DNA of 5,254 bases, from contig VFHF01000082.1 of assembly GCA_009392095.1 (NCBI GenBank), positions 1 to 5,254 on the forward strand, in the 5' to 3' direction. Positions 1 through 4,865 of this stretch are shown here, piece after piece. Source of the stretch: SAR202 cluster bacterium (GTDB lineage Bacteria > Chloroflexota > Dehalococcoidia > Lucifugimonadales > UBA3495). A program made the position numbers and the translations under genes. The notes under the pieces are model-generated. The model saw only the letters and a list, made by a program, of their open reading frames with translations. It did no database searches and was not told the DNA's origin. Numbering within the stretch: position 1 is the first letter of the stretch; the number at the start of each line of letters is the position of its first letter.

Positions 1-1
1 C

Positions 2-154
2 CACACCCTGGCGGAAGGCGCCGGCGCCACTGCTTTGGCGGGCGCCGTTAGGTACCCGGAAAAGGTAAAGGGCAAAAAGGTAGCAATAACGATCAGCGGC
101 GGAAACATCACTTCCGAGCAGCTCCGGCAATCCCTGAATGTCTACGAGGGCTGA
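2..154 (+). CDS. C-terminal fragment of a PLP-dependent threonine/serine dehydratase
   Basis: Only the last 50 residues and the TGA stop (152-154) are present; the 5' part lies before the window. The visible peptide begins HTLAEGAGATALAGAV and carries VAITISGGNI at about visible residues 27-36. The xxEGAGAxxxA helix followed by a GKKV beta strand and SGGN is the standard C-terminal signature of fold-type II PLP enzymes of the threonine ammonia-lyase/serine dehydratase group. In this family the serine of SGGN contacts the pyridine nitrogen of PLP. Such enzymes deaminate threonine to 2-oxobutyrate, or serine to pyruvate, in the cytoplasm. The protein stops 15 residues after SGGN, so there is no C-terminal ACT-type regulatory domain; this favours the short, TdcB-like or serine-dehydratase/racemase-like form over long biosynthetic IlvA. 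The exact substrate cannot be decided from this fragment. A hairpin terminator follows 45 bases downstream, so this is the last gene of its transcript. Confidence 0.85.
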   Translation, partial: HTLAEGAGATALAGAVRYPEKVKGKKVAITISGGNITSEQLRQSLNVYEG

Positions 155-199
155 CCTATCCAGCATAAATGTATTGTTGATTAGGCAATTATTAGGATA

Positions 200-239
200 G
201 AGGCCCGGCATGCGGTGGAATGTCGGGCCTCTTATTTAT
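200..239 (+). terminator. Rho-independent terminator after the dehydratase gene
   Basis: An 11-bp stem pairs GAGGCCCGGCA (200-210) with TGTCGGGCCTC (221-231), containing a single G-T wobble, around a 10-base loop. It is followed by a T-rich tract, TTATTTAT (232-239). The tail is interrupted by A, but the GC-rich stem and the position 45 bases after the stop codon fit an intrinsic terminator for the upstream dehydratase transcript. Confidence 0.8.
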
Positions 240-263
240 GGCCATTTGGAGGGTCATAAATAA
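232..263. other. AT-rich hairpin overlapping the terminator tail
   Basis: TTATTTATGGCC (232-243) pairs with GGTCATAAATAA (252-263) over 12 bp with one G-T wobble and an 8-base loop. Its left arm is the T-tract of the preceding terminator, so the two structures share bases without using the same stem. It may stabilise the 3' end of the transcript, act as a backup terminator or be a protein-binding dyad; the sequence does not say which. Confidence 0.5.
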
Positions 264-381
264 TTGAAGCGGGATATCCACGGCGATATACTGGGCAAAG
301 GCATCACTAATCGACATCATCCGTAGGATCGAAATCTTGGCCGAATACCTCAAGCGGATATCAATAGTTCGCTGGCGGTGA
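264..381 (+). other. Intergenic leader upstream of the winged-helix-like gene
   Basis: This stretch lies between the hairpins and the next gene. No convincing sigma-70 promoter was recognised. One frame is open from 268 to a TGA at 379-381, giving 37 sense codons, and is in the same frame as the next gene. It contains no ATG or GTG, and its only TTG is near the middle without a ribosome binding site. Its translation looks protein-like (IDIIRRIEILAEYLKR). It may be a remnant 5' extension of the downstream gene or chance; it is not called as a gene. Confidence 0.35.
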
Positions 382-383
382 TT

Positions 384-388
384 GGAGG
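384..388 (+). promoter_or_regulatory. Ribosome binding site GGAGG deciding the GTG start at 394
   Basis: GGAGG lies 5 bases before GTG at 394-396. It overlaps the upstream in-frame TTG at 382, which has no such site in front of it, so GTG 394 is preferred as the start. Confidence 0.65.
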
Positions 389-393
389 GCGGC

Positions 394-1020
394 GTGTTCG
401 AGAACGTAGCAGAGCATCTGGACGAAGCCGTGAGGCTGTCGGAACGATGCCCTGAGAAATATCAGATCCCCTGCTTCCAGGCCCTGATCAAGGTTCTAGC
501 CCAGTCCGACGCCCTTCCCTCTCAGACTGGCAACAGCGTTGGTTATCCAGCGGTCTGTAATGGCGCCGGCCAAAGTGATGGCGGCAATGAGCGCTCCCCA
601 GTCTCTGCGAATGGGTCCTACAACGACAATAGCCCGGCCAGACAAGAGGCTGGCGAACGGGGAATCATATTTTTGCACCAGTACCAAATACCTGGGCCAT
701 CCATCTCACGGGTCTATCATTTGAACGGCGACTCATATCGTATTATCGTCAAAGACCTGAAGGAAAAGACCAATTCCAAGAAGCAGGTAAAACTGGCTTT
801 GCTGCTCGGCGTTGGTGGCCTTTTGGTCGGCGGACAGCCGGTGTTCTCCAAGGAGCGCCTGATCGAGGTCTGCCGCGAGTACGGGGCCTACGATGCCCCC
901 AACTTCGCCTCTCATATGAAGAAGCAGCGCGACATGTTCATCGCTCAGGGGAACGACTGGTCGCTGACCGTGCCGGCCCAACAGCGGGCAGCCGAAGCGA
1001 TCAAAGAACTGGCTTCTTGA
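394..1020 (+). CDS. Uncharacterised protein with winged-helix-like C-terminal domain
   Basis: I do not recognise the family by name. From GTG 394 it is 208 residues; an upstream TTG at 382 would add four. Three parts can be seen. Residues 1-40 are helical and charged, with FENVAEHLDEAVRLSERCPEKY and Cys19/Cys27. Residues about 42-88 form a low-complexity linker rich in Ser, Gly, Asn and Pro. Residues about 90-208 look folded. Within the last part, KKQVKLALLLGVGGLL, SKERLIEVCREYGAY and NFASHMKKQRDMF, followed by a short WSLTV strand and a terminal helix (QRAAEAIKELA), have the helix-turn-helix-wing spacing of a winged-helix domain. The final W-S-L-T-V-P segment resembles the wing strand. DNA binding is therefore possible but inferred. 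There is no signal peptide or membrane helix. It stands alone between a terminator and a convergent gene, so context gives no function. Coding status is supported by the strong ribosome binding site and protein-like composition at both ends. Confidence 0.75.
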   Translation: MFENVAEHLDEAVRLSERCPEKYQIPCFQALIKVLAQSDALPSQTGNSVGYPAVCNGAGQSDGGNERSPVSANGSYNDNSPARQEAGERGIIFLHQYQIPGPSISRVYHLNGDSYRIIVKDLKEKTNSKKQVKLALLLGVGGLLVGGQPVFSKERLIEVCREYGAYDAPNFASHMKKQRDMFIAQGNDWSLTVPAQQRAAEAIKELAS

Positions 1021-1104
1021 TTTCTAACCATTAATTCCTACCCGGCTGTAACGACGCCCTTTCAACCGGTCCTAACCCCTTAAAAACGAACGACACGCAG
1101 CGGT
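1021..1104. other. Convergent intergenic gap without a clear terminator
   Basis: These 84 bases separate the stop codons of two convergent genes. I found no strong GC-rich hairpin followed by a T-run on either strand; the only dyad is a short ACCGGT. Termination here may depend on Rho or on structures not evident by eye. Confidence 0.4.
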
Positions 1105-2124
1105 CTAAATCTGGGCTGGTGTTTGGCTGAAGTACCGGGCCAGCTCGTCGCGGCCGAACTGAGGAAGCTCAACTTCGCCCTCACGCCCGATGTAGACCAG
1201 CCCCTCTTCCGGCGCCATCATCATCCCAATTTCCCAGCCGTCGATTCCCTGTTTCTCCAATTCGGCGATTAACGACGGTACTTCGGCGGGTGAAAGTGTA
1301 ATGATCATCGCCCCGGAGGCCAGTAGTCCTAGTGGGTCGAGGCCCAACGCTTGGCAGACAGTCTCGGTTGTCGGCAGCACCGGCACGCTCCCTTCTTCAA
1401 TGGCCAAGCCTAACCCTGAAGCCGCGGCAACCTCCCGCAGCCCAGTGATGAGTCCGCCTTCAGTGACGTCGTGCATGGAATGTATTTGTGCAGTGGCGGT
1501 GGCGATTTGGGCGTCAACGATTACACTTATGCCAGTAGTATTTAGCAATTCTGCACTTAATGTAATTATGTCACCACTGACGCCGGCCTTCCGGAGGTCT
1601 TCGGCCCTTTCCAACGCCAACAGCGCGGTGCCTTCGATGGCTATGCCTTTTGTTACGACGATACTGTCCCCTTCTTGGGCGCCTCCGGTCTTCACCAGGC
1701 TGTCCCGGGCCACCTCGCCCAGCATCGTGCCTGAGACCAACGGCCGGTCGATCCCATAGGTGACTTCGCTGTGTCCACCTATCAATGTCACCCCGATGGC
1801 GGTACAGGCATCTAAAACCTGCGTGAACAGATCTTCAGCCTGGTCCTCGGTAAAGTGTTCCGGAACCAGCAAAGTGGCCAGGAACCAGCGTGGGACGCCC
1901 CCGGTGCAGGCGATGTCGTTGGCGTTCACCTGCACGGCATACCAGCCGATACGGTCGGTGGCGAAGGTTATCGGGTCGCTCTTGGCCACCAGCAACGTGT
2001 CGCTCAGGTCCAGAACGGCGGCGTCCTCGCCCAAGCCGGGTCCCAGGAGCACCCGAGGGTCTGTTATCCCGGTTTTCTTGAGCAGTTTTTCCAGTAATGA
2101 AGGAGGGAATTTGCCGATGTCCAC
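1105..2124 (-). CDS. AIR synthase-related (HypE-like) ATP-binding protein lacking the HypE C-terminal cysteine
   Basis: From GTG at 2124 the product is 339 residues, the normal length for the HypE/AIR-synthase-like family. The frame stays open to a TTG at 2265, but the added 47 residues look non-homologous and would cover the divergent promoter, while AGGAG (2134-2130) sits 5 bases before GTG 2124. Motifs in order are GPGLGEDAAVLD (28-39, with Asp34 in the ATP/metal-binding loop), KSDPIT (48-53), VNANDIACTGGVP (66-78) and GGHSEVT (116-122), then HDVTEGGL in the second half. This layout, an N-terminal PurM-like ATP-binding dimer half followed by an AIRS_C half, is shared by HypE, ThiL, SelD and PurM. 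True HypE ends in a Pro-Arg-Ile-Cys-type tail whose cysteine carries the thiocarboxamide; this protein ends SQTPAQI with no terminal cysteine, and it also lacks the HGxGG start. It resembles the archaeal and bacterial HypE-like proteins annotated as AIR synthase-related, whose substrate is unknown. No hydrogenase or hyp genes are nearby. It is monocistronic in the window and probably cytoplasmic. Confidence 0.85.
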   Translation of the reverse strand: MDIGKFPPSLLEKLLKKTGITDPRVLLGPGLGEDAAVLDLSDTLLVAKSDPITFATDRIGWYAVQVNANDIACTGGVPRWFLATLLVPEHFTEDQAEDLFTQVLDACTAIGVTLIGGHSEVTYGIDRPLVSGTMLGEVARDSLVKTGGAQEGDSIVVTKGIAIEGTALLALERAEDLRKAGVSGDIITLSAELLNTTGISVIVDAQIATATAQIHSMHDVTEGGLITGLREVAAASGLGLAIEEGSVPVLPTTETVCQALGLDPLGLLASGAMIITLSPAEVPSLIAELEKQGIDGWEIGMMMAPEEGLVYIGREGEVELPQFGRDELARYFSQTPAQI

Positions 2125-2129
2125 GAGAA

Positions 2130-2134
2130 CTCCT
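2130..2134 (-). promoter_or_regulatory. Ribosome binding site AGGAG deciding the GTG start at 2124
   Basis: On the minus strand AGGAG is followed by five bases (TTCTC) and then GTG GAC ATC GGC AAA. This fixes the start of the HypE-like gene well downstream of the longest open frame. Confidence 0.7.
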
Positions 2135-2168
2135 GGCCGAACTGGTTCCGGCGCACTTTTCTGGCGGT

Positions 2169-2174
2169 ATGATA
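2169..2174 (-). promoter_or_regulatory. Possible -10 element for the HypE-like gene
   Basis: TATCAT on the minus strand matches the -10 consensus at five of six positions and would start transcription about 38 bases before the GTG. No good -35 hexamer lies at the right distance and there is no TG extension, so this is only a candidate. Confidence 0.25.
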
Positions 2175-2229
2175 GTCCACAACGTTCCCTTGCATCTAGG
2201 CCGGCATAGCTAAATCGTGTGCGGACGCG

Positions 2230-2257
2230 TTGACACCCAGACAACGATTGTGATAAA
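2230..2257 (+). promoter_or_regulatory. Sigma-70-type promoter for the cupredoxin gene
   Basis: A perfect TTGACA -35 box (2230-2235) is followed 16 bases later by GATAAA (2252-2257), with a TG at 2249-2250 giving an extended -10. Transcription would start near 2264, leaving a leader of about 57 bases before the GTG at 2321. A short dyad ACAA-CGA-TTGT (2241-2251) sits between the two boxes and could be an operator. Confidence 0.6.
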
Positions 2258-2308
2258 AATAACAAAGTGTTCAGATGTCTAAATCTTCAGGGTCAAACTG
2301 GTTCGAAC

Positions 2309-2313
2309 GGAGG
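2309..2313 (+). promoter_or_regulatory. Ribosome binding site GGAGG deciding the GTG start at 2321
   Basis: GGAGG lies 7 bases before GTG 2321. The resulting protein begins directly with a lipoprotein signal peptide, whereas the longer frame from 2267 would put 18 non-signal residues in front of it. Confidence 0.75.
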
Positions 2314-2320
2314 CCAAACG

Positions 2321-2896
2321 GTGAGAAAACCACTCGTAATAATTGTTGGAATCATGAGCGCGGTTATGCTCTTGGCTATCGCCTGCGGTAGCGACGAGGC
2401 AAACCCCGACGCCACGGCAACTCCGGCGCCGCCACCCACGGTGCTAGCCGGCCAGATAACACCCGAGCCGACAGCCGCGCCGACTGCGGTCCCCCCAACC
2501 AGTCCTCCGGCGTCCACAAGCGGAGGCGATGGCCCAACGGCTATAGCTATCGATGTTGACGGCGACAACCTGAAGTTCGCTACCGGCGCCTTGTCCGCTG
2601 CGGCAGGCTCCGAGGTTGTGGTGACTTTCAACAACTCCTCAGGCGTCAACGCCCATAACTGGGTGCTGGTCGAGGCCGGTACCAAAGATGCCGTGGCCAC
2701 CGACGGTCTGGCCGCCGGCCAAGACAACAACTGGCTTCCGGTAGGCGATTCCCGGATAATCGGGTCCACGATTCTTCTCGGCCCCGGCGAGTCCGGTGAG
2801 GCGACTTTCACCGCTCCATCAGCCGGCACCTACCATTTTGTCTGCACCTTCCCCGGCCATAACTTCACCATGTTCGGTGATTTCACCACCAACTAG
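2321..2896 (+). CDS. Azurin/auracyanin-type cupredoxin lipoprotein (secreted blue-copper electron carrier)
   Basis: From GTG 2321 the precursor has 191 residues. Residues 1-22 (MRKPL, then a hydrophobic stretch, then LLAIAC) form a lipoprotein signal peptide with Cys22 as the likely lipidated residue; the lipobox is slightly atypical, with Ala at -3. Residues about 27-72 are a Thr/Pro/Ala-rich flexible tether holding the domain off the membrane. The cupredoxin domain spans about 73-191. Type-1 copper ligands are clear: His112 in NAHNWVL, Cys175 and His180 in CTFPGHNF, and Met184. The Cys-x4-His-x3-Met spacing is that of azurin and the auracyanins of Chloroflexus, not the shorter plastocyanin loop. 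The expected role is single-electron transfer on the outer face of the cytoplasmic membrane, for example between a quinol-oxidising complex and a terminal oxidase or other acceptor; the partner is not in the window. It is monocistronic, with its own promoter and a strong terminator 41 bases after the stop. Confidence 0.93.
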   Translation: MRKPLVIIVGIMSAVMLLAIACGSDEANPDATATPAPPPTVLAGQITPEPTAAPTAVPPTSPPASTSGGDGPTAIAIDVDGDNLKFATGALSAAAGSEVVVTFNNSSGVNAHNWVLVEAGTKDAVATDGLAAGQDNNWLPVGDSRIIGSTILLGPGESGEATFTAPSAGTYHFVCTFPGHNFTMFGDFTTN

Positions 2897-2936
2897 GCGT
2901 GGTAATCTGGCGAAGGCAGGCATAACGTGTGAAACG

Positions 2937-2969
2937 AAACCCGGCCCGAGTCTTCGGGCCGGGTTTTTT
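2937..2969 (+). terminator. Strong rho-independent terminator after the cupredoxin gene
   Basis: A perfect 13-bp stem pairs AAACCCGGCCCGA (2937-2949) with TCGGGCCGGGTTT (2954-2966) around a GTCT tetraloop. The run of six T (2964-2969) forms the end of the stem and the tail. Confidence 0.95.
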
Positions 2970-3030
2970 ACGCCGGAGCTTTTGTAGCTTCCTCACGGTC
3001 AGGCGGTGAGTATTCCAGTGGCGGACATGA

Positions 3031-3059
3031 TTTACAACCATAGCCGTGTTTGATAGCAT
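3031..3059 (+). promoter_or_regulatory. Promoter of the tRNA-Glu gene
   Basis: TTTACA (3031-3036, five of six to the -35 consensus) is followed after 17 bases by TAGCAT (3054-3059), which is preceded by TGA and so forms an extended -10. The predicted start near 3066 leaves about 42 bases of 5' leader for RNase P to remove before the tRNA at 3108. Confidence 0.6.
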
Positions 3060-3107
3060 TATCGGGCTGGACTTACTCATGGGCCGAGGGTCTGGCGCTG
3101 CATGTGT

Positions 3108-3184
3108 GGGGCGTTCGTCTAGCGGCCCAGGACACCGCCCTCTCAAGGCGGAGATCAGGGGTTCAAATCCCCTACGCCCTACCA
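3108..3184 (+). tRNA. tRNA-Glu (anticodon CUC), CCA encoded
   Basis: A full cloverleaf can be drawn. The acceptor stem pairs GGGGCGT (3108-3114) with ACGCCCT (3174-3180), the first pair being G-T. The D stem is GTC/GAC (3117-3119/3131-3133), with GG at 3124-3125. The anticodon stem CCGCC/GGCGG (3135-3139/3147-3151) encloses loop CTCTCAA, giving anticodon CTC at 3142-3144, which reads the glutamate codon GAG. There is a 5-base variable loop. The T stem AGGGG/CCCCT (3157-3161/3169-3173) has loop TTCAAAT. The discriminator is A3181 and CCA is encoded at 3182-3184. It is a single-gene unit with its own promoter and terminator. The integrase gene downstream on the opposite strand suggests that its 3' end serves as an attachment site; the tRNA itself looks intact. 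Confidence 0.96.
3157..3184. other. Probable attachment site (att) at the 3' end of tRNA-Glu
   Basis: Tyrosine recombinases of integrative elements very often use the T-arm-to-CCA part of a tRNA gene as the crossover core, so that the tRNA is rebuilt on insertion. An intact integrase gene begins about 500 bases downstream and base composition drops beyond this point. The second copy of the core, expected at the far element end, is not in the window, so the exact core cannot be delimited. Confidence 0.45.
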
Positions 3185-3202
3185 AAATACAGGCACAAAA
3201 AT

Positions 3203-3230
3203 ACCCCCCCTGAATTGTTCAGGGGGGGTT
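3203..3230. terminator. Bidirectional terminator between tRNA-Glu and the integrase operon
   Basis: A perfect 12-bp stem pairs ACCCCCCCTGAA (3203-3214) with TTCAGGGGGGGT (3218-3229) around a TTG loop. On the plus strand it is followed by TTATT and ends the tRNA transcript. On the minus strand it is followed by ATTTTTG, a better T-run, and would stop transcripts from the integrase and membrane-protein genes before they run antisense through the tRNA. Confidence 0.8.
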
Positions 3231-3243
3231 ATTCGCCCCGCTT

Positions 3244-3264
3244 TGCAACCTAACTGCAACCTAA
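3244..3264. repeat. Tandem direct repeat TGCAACCTAA, candidate arm-type integrase sites
   Basis: TGCAACCTAA occurs at 3244-3253 and again at 3255-3264, 11 bases apart centre to centre (one helical turn). A weaker match, TCAACCTC, follows at 3269-3276. Paired short direct repeats on one side of the crossover core are typical of arm-type binding sites of integrases with an N-terminal arm-binding domain. That role is inferred from position only. Confidence 0.45.
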
Positions 3265-3322
3265 TTATTCAACCTCGCCAACACAAGAACTCTTATCTGA
3301 AAACTGCGAACGTCTCCGCTCA

Positions 3323-3637
3323 TCAATAGATCGGATTGATAGGGGGGGTCTGGGAGTCCGGAGGAGCCGGTTCAGCAAAGCTTTCAAATATCGCTGTCAC
3401 GTCTCTTCTATAGTAAATCCTGGCGACGATCAGGGTTATTACGCTAAAAACAATTCCAACGACAATAGTTAGAGGGCTCATTACCCAATCCGTCGTATAT
3501 TTGCCCTCTAAAGATCCCCACACTGAGAAAAATATAACAAAGGGGATAGTTAGCAAGACGGTCATGCTGCGCAACATATTTCTAACGAATCGATGCGTAC
3601 CCATTCTTATTAGTGCTTCGTGTTGTTCCGATCTCAT
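3323..3637 (-). CDS. Small two-helix membrane protein of unknown function
   Basis: The product has 104 residues and its family is not recognised. ATG 3637 is preceded, 8 bases upstream, by AGGAG (3650-3646). The N-terminal 20 residues are hydrophilic and contain several Arg and His. Two hydrophobic segments follow, about residues 22-42 (LRSMTVLLTIPFVIFF) and 54-76 (PLTIVVGIVFSVITLIV), separated by a short loop with GKYTTDW. After RIYYRRD the C-terminal tail is soluble and Pro-rich (AEPAPPDSQTPP). The positive charges at the N-terminus and after the second helix predict both ends in the cytoplasm. It starts 53 bases after the integrase stop codon in the same direction and is probably co-transcribed with it, as the last gene before the element boundary. 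Small membrane proteins in this position can be exclusion or immunity factors, holins or regulators, but nothing in the sequence selects one. A run of seven C residues (minus strand) lies near its 3' end. Confidence 0.7.
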   Translation of the reverse strand: MRSEQHEALIRMGTHRFVRNMLRSMTVLLTIPFVIFFSVWGSLEGKYTTDWVMSPLTIVVGIVFSVITLIVARIYYRRDVTAIFESFAEPAPPDSQTPPINPIY

Positions 3638-3645
3638 GTTTGTGA

Positions 3646-3650
3646 CTCCT
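3646..3650 (-). promoter_or_regulatory. Ribosome binding site AGGAG of the small membrane protein
   Basis: AGGAG stands 8 bases before the ATG at 3637 on the minus strand. It is the main evidence, with the hydrophobic profile, that this short frame is a real gene. Confidence 0.6.
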
Positions 3651-3690
3651 GGCTCTTCGGTTGTTGCTTATTCGCCAAATAATCGACCTT

Positions 3691-4845
3691 TTAAGAGTTT
3701 TGCCCGGTTACTGCGAACGCCTCTTCGAACTTTTCCATAGCTGCCTTCTGCATGCCGGGTAAGAGATGAGCATAGGTGTCCATGGTGAAAGCGACACTGG
3801 AATGCCCAAGCCTGGTGCTAATCGTCTTGATGTCTGTTCCCTGCTGGAGCATCAACGAAGCATGGGTGTGCCGGAGGTCGTGAAGCCGGACTCCAGAAAG
3901 ACCTGCTCTGCTAGCAATCCTGCGGAACTGTTGGGTAACCGTGGATGGAGTCCTGGGCGTGCCGTCAGGGTGGCCAAATACGAAGTTAGCCTGGGAAGGT
4001 GGGATACCCAATAGCTCTACGTCCCGTTCTTGGCCCGCTCGATGTTGTTTCAATATTAGACAGGTAGAAGGGGCCAGGTCCAAAGACCTTGCGCCACTCG
4101 ATGTCTTTGGCTCGTCCGTAACATAAGTGCCGTTTTGCAAGCGAACGAGTGACCGGCGGATCGTCATGAGGGCCATGTCCAGGTCGAGATCGTTCCATTG
4201 CAGTCCCAGAAGTTCACTCCGTCTGATTCCAGTCCAGATAAGTGTGTGGAATATGGTCCGCCACGGCTCAGTTGTACAGTTATCTAGGAATCGGTGTGTT
4301 TCGCCCACCGAGAGCGCCTTCATCTCCTTTTTTGGTGCTCTGGGAGGTTCTACTGCAATTCCGACATTACGGGTTACTAGATTCCATTTGACGGCGTCAG
4401 AGAGGCAATCAACTATAAGGTGATGGTGCTTCGTTATTGTACTGGCACTCAGATTCAACAATTTGGAGTCATAGTACTCAATCAGGTGGTCTGGTCTAAG
4501 GTCGACGATACTGACGTCTCCGAGGCCGTCCACGATGTGTTTCGCTCTCTGGCGGTAGCCGTCCATAGTGCTACCCCGTACACGTTTGGACACGTAGCGT
4601 TCTAACCATTCATTCAAGAACTGACCGAACGCAGTGTGGGAAGCCTGGACGTTCAATCCAGTCTCGATCTGGGTCAATAATTCGCCCAGTCGGTTCTCGG
4701 CCTGCCGTTTAGTAGTAAATCCGCTTTCCCATTTTCGGGTTCGGTTCCCAGAATTGTCTTGGAGATTCACGATTATCGAATAAAAGCTCCCTCGTTTAAT
4801 AATCGAACCCCTACCACGCCTTGGTTTACTATTCCCCGTTGCCAC
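3691..4845 (-). CDS. Tyrosine recombinase / phage-type integrase
   Basis: From GTG 4845 the protein has 384 residues; a GTG at 4860 would add five, but GGAGG (4858-4854) lies 8 bases before 4845. In the longer numbering (subtract 5 for GTG 4845), residues about 15-70 form an N-terminal arm-DNA-binding domain (RGRGSIIKRGSFYSIIVNL, then FTTKRQAENRL), and residues 75-170 a SAM-like core-binding domain (FGQFLNEWLERYV to ITKHHHLIVDCLSDAV). The catalytic domain runs from about 180 to 389. All active-site residues are present: Arg213 (TGIRRSELLGL), Lys252 (EPKTSSGARSL), His327 and Arg330 (LHDLRHTHA), His353 (LGHSS) and nucleophile Tyr363 (TMDTYAHLL). It should catalyse site-specific integration and excision of the element at the neighbouring tRNA-Glu. 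The gene is complete, with no frameshift, and reads towards the tRNA. Base composition is visibly less GC-rich than the genes to the left, fitting acquired DNA. It follows the upstream minus-strand gene by 20 bases, which suggests an operon. Confidence 0.94.
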   Translation of the reverse strand: MATGNSKPRRGRGSIIKRGSFYSIIVNLQDNSGNRTRKWESGFTTKRQAENRLGELLTQIETGLNVQASHTAFGQFLNEWLERYVSKRVRGSTMDGYRQRAKHIVDGLGDVSIVDLRPDHLIEYYDSKLLNLSASTITKHHHLIVDCLSDAVKWNLVTRNVGIAVEPPRAPKKEMKALSVGETHRFLDNCTTEPWRTIFHTLIWTGIRRSELLGLQWNDLDLDMALMTIRRSLVRLQNGTYVTDEPKTSSGARSLDLAPSTCLILKQHRAGQERDVELLGIPPSQANFVFGHPDGTPRTPSTVTQQFRRIASRAGLSGVRLHDLRHTHASLMLQQGTDIKTISTRLGHSSVAFTMDTYAHLLPGMQKAAMEKFEEAFAVTGQNS

Positions 4846-4853
4846 CTCTAATA

Positions 4854-4858
4854 CCTCC
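4854..4858 (-). promoter_or_regulatory. Ribosome binding site GGAGG deciding the integrase start at 4845
   Basis: GGAGG lies 8 bases before GTG 4845. The alternative GTG 4860 overlaps this site and lacks one of its own. An ATG at 4864 is out of frame with the integrase. Confidence 0.6.
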
Positions 4859-4865
4859 ACACATG

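Noticed and set aside
264..326. 20-codon reading frame from TTG 264 after the hairpins
   Set aside because: The GGAGG is too far from the TTG and partly inside a hairpin, and the peptide has no distinctive feature.
1105..2124. Selenophosphate synthetase (SelD) or true HypE assignment
   Set aside because: The N-terminal Cys/Sec-Gly motif of SelD and the HGxGG start and C-terminal Cys of HypE are all missing; only the shared PurM-like framework is present.
1301..2209. Long plus-strand open frames opposite the HypE-like gene
   Set aside because: They are antisense shadows of a gene with clear family motifs, without ribosome binding sites or recognisable domains.
2125..2265. 47-residue N-terminal extension of the HypE-like protein from TTG 2265
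   Set aside because: It overlaps the divergent promoter, has no ribosome binding site and is unlike the family N-terminus, while AGGAG precedes GTG 2124.
2992..3010. Short CTCAC/GTGAG inverted repeat before the tRNA promoter
   Set aside because: Five-base arms with a 9-base gap are expected by chance and there is no supporting context.
2883..3185. Minus-strand open frame of 100 codons starting VGRRGFEPL across tRNA-Glu
   Set aside because: It is the antisense translation of the tRNA gene and its flanks, a well-known source of spurious proteins; it also runs through the cupredoxin terminator.
3342..3348. G7 tract (C7 on the coding strand) near the 3' end of the small membrane protein as a phase-variation switch
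   Set aside because: A slip here would alter only the last few residues of a non-conserved tail, and seven bases is short for a contingency tract.
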